The notes below the pieces were generated by a model, which was given only the letters and a program-made list of their open reading frames with translations, did no database searches and was not told where the DNA came from. DNA of 64,000 nt from Ophioceras dolichostomum (Eukaryota > Ascomycota > Sordariomycetes > Magnaporthales > Ophioceraceae): the NCBI GenBank assembly GCA_003049485.1, contig PYST01000019.1, positions 124,001 through 188,000 of the forward strand, written 5' to 3'. Below are positions 44,501 through 56,002 of the stretch, one piece after another. The position numbers and the translations under genes are program-made. Numbering within the stretch: position 1 is the stretch's first letter; each line of letters begins with the position of its first letter.

Positions 44501-47500
44501 AGGCAGGATTCTCCCTTCTGTTGGTAAGCCTTGGTCATGAAGCTTGTTTGCATCGATGACAGGACAAAGTCCGGACTACATCTTAGACCGAGTCCTCCGG
44601 TGCGCATTGCCGCGAGCTGTTGTTCATCAGAACAAAGTCCTCTGCGGGCTGGATGGTTTCACACGGAACCGGAAGCTTGCCCGGTGCTCCAGCCTGACTG
44701 GTGTGTGCAAAACCTCCCACACATGAGATGATCGTTCACCTGGACTGAGCCTGGATTCATTTCCGGCTCGGTCGGGAAGGCAGACGCTATCGACAATTTC
44801 ATCGCCAATTCCGAATGTTATGTTGCGTCTCTTACCCCTTTGCTGAACCCTCTTTCAAGAGGCACAACATGCCCTTGGCCTAGGTCTATGTAGGTTGAGG
44901 GCGATGCTGAGGGTGAGAAGAAACACGATGGAATCACGACGCCAATGAGGGGGGGTAAGGAACGACGGCTTGCAACGGGTGAACAAAAGATGTGAGGAGA
45001 CGTGAGGGCTGTTTTGGATTGGACAACATCCATGATACCTACTCAACCGCATCGAAACGAAAGCGCCTTTTCGCGGGATGAGGATCAGCAGCAGGCCGGC
45101 CGCATGTGGGAGGAGTGCCGCCCGCAGGAAACGGCCAGCCAGCCAGAGAGGGTGGGCGACGCACGAAATGAGGGGTTCACCGAACCTGTGAACGATGGAT
45201 GGCCACGCGTCTGATGCTTCAGGACGGAGCCGCCAATACCAACCATTCCATGCCGTCTCTCTCCTTTCCTTCCCTCCCCCTTCTCTCCTTCCATTGTCCA
45301 TTTCTCAGTTCCCAAAACTCGCCGATCGGCTTGCTGAGTCACCGGTCGGCCGGAAGCACTCCCCGCTCTCCTTCCATCTCTTATTTCCTCTTGCTCATCA
45401 AGGAGTACTTCTTCAAGCTCCTCAAGGTGAAAAGAAGCTTATTCTCTTTCTTCTTCTTCTTCTCCCCTCAATGAGGAAACCAGGCCGCGGGGATACCGTC
45501 GTAGTACCGCCCAGCCTGCAACATTTATTAATTGTAGGCAATTTCTGGTTCTGTTCCCCTTTTATCCAGAGCGAAAAGAAAGAGTCCATGCTCTTCCGGC
45601 AGGACTGTGGCCCAGAGTTCCAGAGTCCCGTGACCCCACCATCCATCTCCGCGTTTCTCTCCACGCTCTCGGCACTTCATCATTCACACAAATGAAAAAA
45701 GGCCTCGGCGGGCATGGCCTCGACCGCTCGAAGCCCGGCCGGAAGTGGCAAAGAGTCTTGCCGAACTGCCACAGTAGTATCTGAGATGGTTGAGAATGGA
45801 ATCCACCTCTCTCCTGCCTTGCTTGTTGTGCGCTCATCAGAGGAATAAAAGCTGTGGTACAGTATGTTGTGATCCATCATCCATATATGCACTCAGACGG
45901 GCGAATCCCTGCCCCGCCCCCTTTTAATATTTCCAGAAGATATTTTGTATGCTTCTCGCATCTCCGGGACATCAGGGGAGGGAAGGGAAAGAGAAGGGAA
46001 AGGCAAGGCAGGGCAGGGAAACCGCGGGGAGATGGACAAGAGGCTTATGCTATGAATAGCACTCCCGGTCAAGCCTACCACACAAACCACACAACCATCA
46101 TGCATCTGCGGGACGGTTGGCTTGCATCGTGGGTTTGGCTACCTACGGAATATCGTGGGCTCGACTCTTGGATTCGCCCGTCAATACTGGATCGGTTCGT
46201 GACTGATGAATCGCGATCGATTCTCATCAGTACTGTGTTGTGCGTGCTGCTACTGCAAGGTCGTTCAGAAAGACAACATCAATGATCAAGACACCGCGCT
46301 AGCTCACCGGACAAACACTCCCCTTTTTCTGCGCATCCCATGTGTCCACCATCCAAGCATCGAATAAAACGCACGAGCAGAAGCATCATCAATATTCTTG
46401 TTTCTTCTTTTTACTACGGACCATCGGCCATTCTTCCCTCTCTGCCTTAGTGGCTCTGTATGCCCTCCACCCTCCTCTCTCGGTTTTCCCAGTTGGAATT
46501 GATGACCGTGGTGATCAAGGCTTCTGCAGGCAAAATAGGCTCAACACCACGCAGCGAATCTTGGACGCCGGAATAGATTAGGGGTGGCGAAGAATAAACA
46601 GCCATGTTTGTTAGGCTGACACCCCATCGCCCTACTGGGTACATACATCTATTCTTTAAGCGGGGTGAGAGCATATCTGCTACAGGGGGGAGGGCACACG
46701 GAGAAAGGCTGATGAGAGAGAACTCATTCTTGGGGAAAAAACAAACACAGGGCAACCTCTTGGTGATCTTCATCAGAGAGCATCATAAATGTGACAGTAT
46801 TCCGATGACATTGAATGTTTATGTGGATATATCGCGGGTCCGGAAAACGCTCCCGAACGGACGCTGGCCGTTGTCGGTTTCTGCCTGCCGCAACATGTTC
46901 CGGAAAGAATAGACTCGGGGGGNNNNNNGGGGGGGGGGGGGGGGGGGAGCAGCTCAAGCTGGGCTGCTGGTGAGGAGGAGGGACTTCGGAGCCTGGGATA
47001 GGCAGAGAACATGAGAAAATAAGGAAGGAGACAAGGAAGGATTGTTGCAGACAACCATGTCCGAGTGCTGCATACGGCCTACAGGGCCCGGGCCTTGATA
47101 ATGCGCTCACCACTGTCGCGCTCTGTCTGTCAGTGTCAAAAGTCCGACTGACTGACCTGGTTTGACCTGCCTGACCGACCGAACGACTGCTTGGCTGTAC
47201 CGTATGCCACTCTTCTTGTGCCCGTCTCATCCCTGGCCTGTGATCGCTCGCTCGTTCACAGAAGCAAGCAGAGGGTGGGTCGGTCGATCGTGATAGATGC
47301 TAATCACGGTTGGGCGGACCCTTCTCTATAACAAGTTTCGCCTCCAGCTGCTACTGCAACGGCTGACAAGAGTCGGAGAGAGATAAAATAGAATTGGAGA
47401 AAAGCCTCGATCGACACAATGTTATCTGCTTCTTCTGCACTCATGGATGGCATGGATGGCATGGGAGCATGGGAGCAAAAAGCGAGCGAGGGAGGAAGTG

Positions 47501-49121
47501 TGCGGTCGTACTATGGTAGCAGCCACCACGGCTCACTGCCGAGGACACGCTACGTCCTCCTGCACTTCGTGCTTCATGTCGAGGCCGAAGTGGGTTCATG
47601 GCGGTCGAAACGGCGTGGTTCTGCCGGTGTCGCATCCACCTGACGGTGGCCTGTCGTGCCTGTACCTGCCTCTGCCTAGCCCACCAGTCGTAACAGCAGC
47701 ACTGGACTGGAAGGTACGAAGTATTTCTCACAGGGGAGGATCGGCGCGGAATCAGATGGGTGGAGACGCTTCCATCCAACTCCTCTCCCAATTGTTCCAG
47801 CATCACTCCCGCGACAGTCCAGCCAACACCTCGATAAAAAGGGCACAGATGAAAGTAAGATGGATTCTTTTGCTTCTCCCATTCGGAATTGATGGGTAAA
47901 TGGAATTGTAGTAAGGAGGGTACCGCTAGAGAGCTACAACGTAATGAATTGAATACTGAGGGAGAAATACCTCCGTCTTGTTTGAGTGGCTGGTCGCTGA
48001 CCCGCACAGGCAAAAAAAATAAGGGTGCTTTAGGGGTGCTTGTCCAAGGAGGTCCCGGCACCCAAATTCTCTCGCCCACCAATGGCAATGCCGGCTCACC
48101 CCCCACGAGCAGGTCCGAAACCAGCCAGGGCCGACAAAGGACCTGCTGGTTCCTGAGCAAGTGAGCAGCCTTCCAAGGTCGCCGTCGGTTGCAATGCTTG
48201 CAGCGGGGGGCTCCTTGCTACTTCAGCCGGGCTAAGTCAGGGGGGGCGTGTTTCCAGTCGTTCCCGTAGTTTGTCAGAGCACTGTAATTCGTACGGTTAG
48301 AGTTGTGGGCACTGGGCACTAGAATTTGCGTGCTGGGCACTGGGCAATTCCCTGGATGATGCTCCTGGACGGTGGCACTTTGGCTGGGACAGTCCCCCTA
48401 GTCTGCCTGGGCACTAGGTTCGTGTTGTTGATGGGGAGTTGTTGCCGTTCTGGGATCGAACTGGGGACTGGGGAAGAAGGACGTCCGCCCGCACCATCCT
48501 TACCCGTCCTCGTTTCCCACAACCCAAAACCAACTCTTAGTACGGTAACCTACCAACTTTCCCACCGACAGCGATCATTCAAACGAAAAGTCGACCATCT
48601 TTTCTTTGCTATCCCGTATTCACCGACAAACCAGACGCGATAATCGACAGCCATCGAAGTCGAAGGGGAGGACGAGTTATACTCCATTAATCAACGAGAC
48701 CACACGCCGGACTCCTCCAATACTGTGGTTGGACTGCGTGTGTGTCCACTGCAGCCACCACATTCGGATACTGCGGACGACGAACACCACACACCAACCA
48801 AAAGAGAGGGATCCATACCTGATTGAGGAAAGAAGGAAACACGACAGACAAAAGAGGACGCACAAACGCGCCTGGCGATCGATGTGCTTGCGGGTCGCAG
48901 AGTGGTTGAAGTGACGGATTGGGCGTTGTGCTGTGTGACTGTGACTGCTGCTGCGAAAAAGGGGGCCATCCGGACTTCCCATCGCTGAGTCCAGCCAGCA
49001 GCCAGCCGCAGGAGTCGGCCGCCAGCAGCAGCCGACCAGCCAGTATTAACCAGCAGAAGAATTAGAAGGGAAAAAAAAAGGCAAACGAACATCCGACAGC
49101 GAACCGCTGTCCATCCATCCA
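41525..49121. other. 7.6-kb region without supportable genes
   Basis: Lies between divergently transcribed genes (low-complexity ORF on minus, DUF7820-like on plus). ORFs are short, on both strands, without recognised domains or convincing splice-linked exons. Base composition is ordinary rather than AT-rich or RIP-like, so it does not look like a dead transposon. It holds the assembly gap near 46.92 kb. It may contain long promoters, long 5' leaders or non-coding transcripts. Confidence 0.5.
46917..46947. other. assembly gap inside poly-G tract
   Basis: Six N (46923-46928) are flanked by six G before and 19 G after. The true length is unknown; homopolymer G is prone to sequencing failure and could form a quadruplex. 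Confidence 0.95.
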
Positions 49122-52028
49122 ATGGACGGCGCCGATTCAAAGGCGTCCGACTTCGAAAGGAGGGGCTCTCGCAGGCCATCGGTGAGGGTGTCGGTCCACG
49201 ACAGTCAGCAAGATGACTTATATCTGCAGGCCATGGGCGTGTCGGACGGATTCAGGCCAAATCTACCGGACATGACCCCGAGCTTAGGGAACTCGTCCTC
49301 GTCATCATTAACGACAGCAGACTCCGATTTGCGCCCGAATACCCCAAGGCAAAGACCGGTGGCGCCCGCAGCGGCCCCCCTGCCCACATCATCACGGCCT
49401 TTGCCCGCCCCAACGACCAGGCCATCGAGCATCGCCAAGCCTCCAGCCCCCGACGGTAACGATTTCGCGCTGCGACACGACGGAGGGATGGGGATAGGGA
49501 TGGCACCAATATCGATGACGGCGACGGCGACGGCCGCGACCAGCATCGACACAATCGACCAGCCAGTGCCTCGGCGAGCTGGAGCTGCCGCCCCGGCGGT
49601 GCTGTCCCGGCAGTCGACCATGTCGACCTCGACAGACGCCTCTTCATCATTCCTAGTTCGGAATGAGAGTCCCTACCAGGGTCCATCCGGCCCGTCGCAT
49701 CCGTACCAGATGTATCCGCAAGGGGTCAACAGGACGCTAAGCGTCGCCACCTCATCAACATCAGAACCTGCCGCCACGTCGGCGGAAAGGCCATACTCAG
49801 GGCCGCGGGGACCGCAACACCCATACGCCATGTACGCACAAAACACGATACCAACGGCACCAACTCCAGGACCCGGCAATGCTCAGTCGACCGCAGCAGG
49901 AGGAGCGGCTGTCGGCGTGGGCGTGGGCATGGGAGTGGGTTTCCCAGGACTGGCAGGCGACAGCTATCAACGGCGTCTCGGCCCGGATGGGGAGGAGATT
50001 GCCGACCTAATTGGGCCGGACGGCCATACGGAACAATTGCCTCCTTATTCAAGGTATCCCGATGAACAGTATGCGAGGAAAGTGCGGGACGTGGAGGCCG
50101 GCCAGGACTCGTCGACTTCGAACACGACTGCAGGCCCTGCCTTGGTCACCGCTGGGGCCATAATAACAGACCGAGGGGCGGCTGGCACAGGAACATCGAC
50201 GGGAGCAGGAGAAGGAAGAGCCGGGGGCAGCTCGAACTCACCAATAGGGCCGATTGCTGGGGCCGGCGGGATTGGTTTGGCGGCGAGGAACCCCGAGTTC
50301 GACTCGATGGACGACCTGCACTCGCCACGGTCGCGTCATTCGACTCGTAGCTTCACTTCGGCGTCGGATGTGAGCCATCACGAGATCAACACGGCGGCGA
50401 CGGCGATGGCGTCCGAGAAGCAAGAGCGGGTAGGCAAGAGGTGGCAGCGTGCCGGCCGCAGGCGTCTATGGGGCATCATCCCCTACTGGGCCATCGGCCT
50501 CACCCTCGCGGCACTTCTCTTGATGAGCGTCATCCTAGGCTCCGTCATCGGCACCTTCTTGACCAAGCAGCACAAGAAGCCGCCATTCCCGCCGCCCCAG
50601 TCGCAGACTGAACAGACCTTCGAGGCATACCCGATCCCCGTGCCCTCCGACCTGGTCGACCTGGCCATTGGCACGTTCAGCCTGCCGCTGATGCCACAGC
50701 GCGCCCCGAACCTGTGCTTCAGCGACCCGACGCAGTCGCAGGCCTGGTCATGTAACGTCATCTACGGCCCCGCCATCGGCGTCACCATGAGCGTCGCTCG
50801 CAACCCGAGCGGTGGGCTGGACATGCCGTACACCCTGACCATGACGGCGAACGACTCGTTGTCGTTCGGCGCTGGCGTGTTCGCGTACGGCACCCAGGCA
50901 CCCATAATCAGGGGTACCTGGGAGCTGGCGATGGTGAACGACACTCTCGAGCCGTCCCGCGGCCCGGCGTGGTTCAAGACGATCCGCTTCGACAAGACGG
51001 TCATCCTGCCCGAGAGCGTGCTGTCGCCCACACCGACCCCTTCGGCTTCGGCCTCGGCCTTGCGCCACCGTCGCGGCTACGGCGGCGGGTCCGGGAGTTC
51101 CGGGGGTTCCGGGGGTTCCGGGGGTTCGGGCGGATCCGGGTCTGCCTCGTCGGCCCCGTCCTTCCCTGGCCCCAACGACTTCAAGTTCAAGATGTCGGCC
51201 AAGGCCGGCGACAAGCCCTGGTTCTGCACCTGGTACAACACCGCGCTCGAGATCTTCATCTACCCGAATCAGAACACGAGCTACTACAAGATCACGTCGG
51301 ACCGGTTCTCCAGCGCCGCCGCCGCCGCCAACAACCCGAGCGCCTCCGCCGCCGCCGCCGCCGGCCACAACACGCACGCGAAGCGCACCGGCGCTTTTCC
51401 TTCCGGCACCGGCATCCCCGGCCTCACGGCCGCCATGGAAAACGGCGGCGCTCCGACCAACACTGGCTTCCCCAACGGCGGCAACGGCGCCGCCGCCGCC
51501 TCCAGCCCGACGGTCACTTCTCCGTCCTCCTCGACCACCACCACCACCTCCTCGATTCCCGGATCGCCCACGCGGCCCCCGTACCCGGAGGGCGACTTCG
51601 GCCCGCCGCCTCCTCCCCCTTACCCCCGCGTCGTCAAGCTTGAGGAGCGCCGCACCTCCGACTCGCCGCCCACCATGTGCCGGCAGATGAGGATCGACGT
51701 CGACGGCACGGCCAAGCCCAACCTGGACGCCGAGGGGAGGCCGATCGAGATCACCATCTCGGAGATCCATGAGCAGAGCGGCGGGGGCGGCTCGCAGAGC
51801 GGCGGCCAGTCGCAGAAGAAGAAGCTGGGGAGGAGGGTCGGCGAAGACGGAGGCGAAGGCGAAAGTAAAAAGAAGGCCTTCGACGAACGCGACGGCGAGA
51901 GTAAGGGGAAGAAGACCTTCGACGAGCGCGACTACTTGGACGAACCGCATCCGCGGTACTGGTCGAATATCTTCCCGAGAGATAGTTACGACTATAGCGA
52001 TTGCGGCTGTCTTTTCTTTATGACTTGA
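49122..52028 (+). CDS. large single-pass membrane protein, DUF7820-like
   Basis: A single-exon 968-aa protein. Residues 1-445 are a disordered Ser/Pro/Thr-rich cytosolic region containing two short repeats (YQGPSGPSHPYQMYPQ and YSGPRGPQHPYAMYAQ). A basic patch then precedes one TM helix (about 452-476, YWAIGLTLAALLLMSVILG). The C-terminal ectodomain has paired Cys (LCFSDPTQSQAWSCN, PWFCTWYN), N-glycosylation sequons, and a Gly-Ser spacer from a 9-bp-type repeat. It ends in a Lys/Glu-rich segment and DCGCLFFMT. Type II topology (N-in) follows from the positive-inside rule. It resembles the fungal family named DUF7820, recalled from its proline-rich repeats and TM/ectodomain layout. Function unknown. 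Confidence 0.75.
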   Translation: MDGADSKASDFERRGSRRPSVRVSVHDSQQDDLYLQAMGVSDGFRPNLPDMTPSLGNSSSSSLTTADSDLRPNTPRQRPVAPAAAPLPTSSRPLPAPTTRPSSIAKPPAPDGNDFALRHDGGMGIGMAPISMTATATAATSIDTIDQPVPRRAGAAAPAVLSRQSTMSTSTDASSSFLVRNESPYQGPSGPSHPYQMYPQGVNRTLSVATSSTSEPAATSAERPYSGPRGPQHPYAMYAQNTIPTAPTPGPGNAQSTAAGGAAVGVGVGMGVGFPGLAGDSYQRRLGPDGEEIADLIGPDGHTEQLPPYSRYPDEQYARKVRDVEAGQDSSTSNTTAGPALVTAGAIITDRGAAGTGTSTGAGEGRAGGSSNSPIGPIAGAGGIGLAARNPEFDSMDDLHSPRSRHSTRSFTSASDVSHHEINTAATAMASEKQERVGKRWQRAGRRRLWGIIPYWAIGLTLAALLLMSVILGSVIGTFLTKQHKKPPFPPPQSQTEQTFEAYPIPVPSDLVDLAIGTFSLPLMPQRAPNLCFSDPTQSQAWSCNVIYGPAIGVTMSVARNPSGGLDMPYTLTMTANDSLSFGAGVFAYGTQAPIIRGTWELAMVNDTLEPSRGPAWFKTIRFDKTVILPESVLSPTPTPSASASALRHRRGYGGGSGSSGGSGGSGGSGGSGSASSAPSFPGPNDFKFKMSAKAGDKPWFCTWYNTALEIFIYPNQNTSYYKITSDRFSSAAAAANNPSASAAAAAGHNTHAKRTGAFPSGTGIPGLTAAMENGGAPTNTGFPNGGNGAAAASSPTVTSPSSSTTTTTSSIPGSPTRPPYPEGDFGPPPPPPYPRVVKLEERRTSDSPPTMCRQMRIDVDGTAKPNLDAEGRPIEITISEIHEQSGGGGSQSGGQSQKKKLGRRVGEDGGEGESKKKAFDERDGESKGKKTFDERDYLDEPHPRYWSNIFPRDSYDYSDCGCLFFMT
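51088..51130 (+). repeat. coding GGTTCCGG-type minisatellite
   Basis: Imperfect tandem GGTTCCGGG units (9 bp) encode Gly-Gly-Ser repeats in the ectodomain of the DUF7820-like protein. Length changes stay in frame. Confidence 0.8.
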
Positions 52029-53506
52029 AATGCCCCCTTGTTCTTTTCCCCCCATCTTGGTCGATCTTCATCCCCACATACTCTCGCGTCTTTTCCTGTA
52101 CATGTATTTTGCTTTTTTCTCGGCCTCGTGTCGTTTATATGATTTCGGTGGTTTCGTCATCGTACCTATACTTATCGTCATCGTTGTCGTCGCTCTGGAA
52201 ACCTCGAATACCCAACCCCGCTACACCAACACACAACACGAAGAAAATGAAAGAGGGAGCAGGGGAGGTTTAAAAAAAAAAGAGAACAATATGAGAATAA
52301 GCGGAAAAGAGAATGTGTGTATGTGAGAGAGAGAGGGCACCAGACATCATATTTATTATCCCCTTTTTCCTACATACAAATCTGCACAGAGACCGGGCGC
52401 AAAGGCAGGGCTGTCGACGGTAACCAGGAGAGAAGGGATGGGGCGCAGGGTGGGTGTCCACCCAACCGAAAACCACGGCAAAGCGAAATCGGGCAGGCGT
52501 TGCTTCTGTTTGAAAGATTTGCTTTTGGCTGTGTTCTGTCGTTATCGGAAACTAATCTAGGGTATTTTCCCCCAGCAGCAAGAGAAAAGAGTTGTTTATT
52601 ATTTTATGTTTATTCATGTCTTATATGTTTTCTTATTCTTTGTTCATCCCCTTTTTCAATTCATCATCGTATCACACTCATATCGAAGGTCCCCTTGCCT
52701 GGACTGGACAGACGGACAGACGGATGGACCATGGACGGATATCATTGGAAACGGACCCAAAATCTCTTTTTTAACTTTATATCAACCATACACTATCGCT
52801 GCTATCTAGGTACTGCTAGTTACTAACTTGCTCCGGACGGAGCTACACATTTCATGGGGAGGGGAAGAAGCAAGGAGGGCAAAGTTGCAAGATGCTTTCG
52901 GCAGGGGGAATGAGGCCGAGCCGAGATGGTGGGGCCACCGTGCGGTCTTGGTCCTTTCCATGTTCATCTTTTCTTTCTTTTCTTTTGGTGCGCCCTCTTG
53001 TTGCTCACGAGCAAAACAAATCATCTCTAGGAGTTCACTTTTGGGGGGGATCTTGGCTTTCGGGTACTTGCATCATTATTGATGACCTGCCATCTTAGTT
53101 GGGTACGGTGCTTGAACTTGGATGTATACCACAGGCATAACACAAAAACCCAGGGCTACTTACATTTAGCTACTGGTGAGAATTAAATCGGATATGGCAT
53201 ATTACAGTTCACGGCTCTGAGGCCTTCTTCGCCAGTGGTCTGGTCTCTCTCGTGACTCTTGATAGTTGAATGGCTTGGTACTTTGTGGCAAGTGGGCAGT
53301 AGACGTCTTGGTAGTTGAGCTGTAGACTACAGGTCGACTTGATGCCTCCATTTCGCCCTTGTCAAGTCGAAGTCAATGATAGCAGAAACTGAGGGTATCA
53401 TTTGTAGGTACGTAAAAGGAAGGCTCATAAGGGGAGGGGGCCCGGCCAGACATGTCATAGCCTCCCCCCTGCTCCTCACGAAGCCGGCGAGGCGGGTACG
53501 AAAAGC
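52029..53506. other. intergenic region between convergent genes
   Basis: About 1.5 kb between the DUF7820-like gene (+) and the CCDC174-like gene (-). The first part is T-rich 3' UTR. No further gene is supported. Confidence 0.6.
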
Positions 53507-54859
53507 TCACCTGGGAGAGCGTCTTCGTGTCCTCCCCCGGGCGTCCTCCTCTCCCTTATCACCCCGCCTATCTCTCCTGTCTTCTTGGCCGTTAACGTTC
53601 TTCCCATGACTGGTCTTCCCGGCCCCATCACCATCACCATCACCAGAAGCGCCAGCAGGCTCACCTCCACCACCACCACTCCCTCCTCCCAAATCCATCC
53701 CCAGCCCATCCAAAAAGCTATCAGCCAGCTTCCTCGCCCTCCTCTCCCCCAAATCCCTCCTCCTCTCCTCGATCTCCCTCTTCCTCCTCTCGATTTGCTT
53801 CTTCCTCTCCCCAGCCTTCTCCTCCTTCTCCCTCCTGACCCTCTCCGTCTCCGCCCTCTCGGCCGCCAGCGCCTCCATCTCTTTTTGTCTCCTTTCGTCG
53901 TCGTGCGCCGAAAACGCGTAGAACCCCACCCCGCGACCCCTCACCTCCCTCGAGGCGTCGTAGTGCGTCGCCTCGGGCGGCGTGGCGGACCTGTCGCGCT
54001 TCCTGGCCAGCGCCTCCATCCCTACCTCATCCGCGGCGACGAACGCCGAGGCCTGCACCTCGTCGCCCCAGATCAGGTTCGAGGGCGCGGGCGCCGCGGG
54101 CCGCGCAGACATGGCCTCCAGCTCGGCGGCGGCGGCGACGCCCGCGCGGGCTTGGCGCTCGCGCCGGGCGACCTCGGCGCGGGTGCCGCGGCGCGTGCGG
54201 CCGAACTCATCGGTGTAGGATATGAGCTCGGTGTCGTTCTCGCCTAGACCTTCTTCGTCTGCGCCACCGTCAGAATCATCATCGTCACCAGAGGACGAGC
54301 TCGCCGGCGCGCCGTCCTTGTCGAGGTGTTTCTCCGCCCACTTGCGGTCGAAGTCGACGAGCGGGCCGCGATCGGAGGAGCCACCGCCGGCGCCGCGCAG
54401 GCTGTCGTGCGCGCTGGGGACGTAGTCGCCGCGCTTCATGGCGGCGTACAGGCGTGCCTTGGCCTCCATGTTGAGGCGGGCCGCCTCGCGCTCGCGCTCC
54501 GAGTCGAATGTGCCGGTGGGGGACTTCATGCGCAGCCGCCCGGTTGTTGTTGTTTTGGGGGAGGCGTCGCGTCGGCGTGACGAGTTGCCATCGTTGTTGT
54601 CTTTGCGCTTCACTTTGACTCCTGCGAAGACGTCCTTGCCTGCTTTGGAGGGGCGCACGCGGCCGGATGTGGTGGTGGTTGTGGGGGAGGCGGCGTCGGT
54701 CTTGGAGGAGATGGCGGTAGTCGAAGATGACGACGATGCTGGCGGTTTCGCAAGGAGAGCGGAAAGTTGGGAGGAGAAAGATAGCGAGCTCGAGAGGTCC
54801 ATCTCCTGCCTCCGGCGCTTGGGTGCCGGCTGACCGTATAGGTTTGGATCTTGCGGCAT
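53507..54859 (-). CDS. CCDC174-like coiled-coil protein
   Basis: A 450-aa single-exon protein of the CCDC174 (DUF4078) type, nuclear proteins linked to RNA processing/exon-junction functions in animals. Diagnostic blocks: GDYVPSAHDSLRG and LVDFDRKWAEK, then SYTDEFGRTRRGTRAEVAR, then ASREVRGRGVGFYAFSAHD, followed by a long Arg/Glu coiled coil (KQIERRKREIEERRR). The tail is Arg- and Gly-rich. I start at ATG 54859 (MPQDPNLYGQ), because the open frame upstream to ATG 55087 shows no family similarity. The antisense frames here are GC-rich shadows. Confidence 0.8.
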   Translation of the reverse strand: MPQDPNLYGQPAPKRRRQEMDLSSSLSFSSQLSALLAKPPASSSSSTTAISSKTDAASPTTTTTSGRVRPSKAGKDVFAGVKVKRKDNNDGNSSRRRDASPKTTTTGRLRMKSPTGTFDSEREREAARLNMEAKARLYAAMKRGDYVPSAHDSLRGAGGGSSDRGPLVDFDRKWAEKHLDKDGAPASSSSGDDDDSDGGADEEGLGENDTELISYTDEFGRTRRGTRAEVARRERQARAGVAAAAELEAMSARPAAPAPSNLIWGDEVQASAFVAADEVGMEALARKRDRSATPPEATHYDASREVRGRGVGFYAFSAHDDERRQKEMEALAAERAETERVRREKEEKAGERKKQIERRKREIEERRRDLGERRARKLADSFLDGLGMDLGGGSGGGGGEPAGASGDGDGDGAGKTSHGKNVNGQEDRRDRRGDKGEEDARGRTRRRSPR

Positions 54860-56002
54860 CGTGACGTGCGAGAGGAGGATGTCCGATGCCGGATGGGTTG
54901 TCAGGAAACAAGGGTCGGTTGCATCAGCTGCTCGCCAGAGGATGAGCCCGATCAGTTGTTTGCCGCGAGGATCTGCATGTAGCCCTCTCTTTGGTATTCC
55001 TTCCAATCTGGAGACGACGAGGTTGCCGCGATTATCGGTCGTGGCGTTGGTGAAATTCGGTTTGCGGTTGATGATGAGCGAAGCCAAGGTGTCGACGTAA
55101 AGTTAACCGGGCGGGTCTGTGATCGAACATGACATCTGATTGGCTCACGAGCCCTTATTCCGTATCTGAAGTATTTCACCCTCAACCATCGACTATCCAC
55201 CAGCGGTTTAGTTTCGACAGCAGAATTCTTTCGCTCAGGACCGACCTCTGCCGCTGTGCCAGAGCCCAGATGACCGATTGGCCGGAGCTGGAGAAGTTCG
55301 TGACCAGAGCTCGAAGCCATCATTATGGTCCAATCTCGATGGCTCCTCGACAACAGTTTGCTTCCGTTGCCCCTTTCTCCCTCACCGGGGCACGGGGGCG
55401 CGCTCCTTACCCTCTCTTGCAGAACCTGCTCGTTCAAAGGTGTTTTAGTCAATATCCCCGACGGCTTACCTTCCTTCTCCGTTAATTACACTGGTTTTCG
55501 TGGACCGGGCAAGGTCTCTAGGAGATCTTCCCGGCAGCTTGTTGTTCCCCTGCTTGCCGGAGTCATCCTCTTGAAGTTCTTCAAACATGCCCATGGCTTC
55601 AAATGTTATAGGCAGTGGCTGTAGGAGTAGCACTATGACCGCTATGATGAGCAAGGCTTCCATCGTGAGCTCTTACTGCGGGATGGATGCTTGTGGCGGC
55701 CTCCACTCCTTCACCGCAAGCCACCTGCCAGACGGAAGCTCGTTTTCATCATTCGCCATTCATTTCTCTCTTGCGCGTGATCCATATCCTGCAACCGTCA
55801 AGTGCCGTCTCCATACACATCAGATATTCTTCATGCACTGCCCGGGGCAATCAGTTTGCGGCCGAACCATCGCCAAACACATTGTTTTTCGGACGGAACT
55901 ACAAACTTACGGCCGCTGGATCACCATTGCTATTCGCAGTATCTCTCCCAAGTCTCTCTATATATGTGCCTATTGTCTAAGTCACAAGGAGTCTGTTCAG
56001 GG
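54860..56002. other. divergent intergenic region
   Basis: About 1.1 kb between the CCDC174-like start and the secreted-protein start. A short plus ORF from ATG 55270 (about 70 codons, MTDWPELEKFVTRARSHHY) could be a small peptide or chance; no domain is recognised. Both promoters should lie here. Confidence 0.4.

Noticed and set aside
50748..52055. 435-aa minus-strand ORF opposite the DUF7820-like gene
   Set aside because: Arg/Gly/Ala-rich shadow of a recognised coding frame, no domain.
54862..55087. Upstream ATG of the CCDC174-like ORF
   Set aside because: The extra 76 residues show no family similarity, and the internal ATG at 54859 begins a typical nuclear-protein N-terminus.
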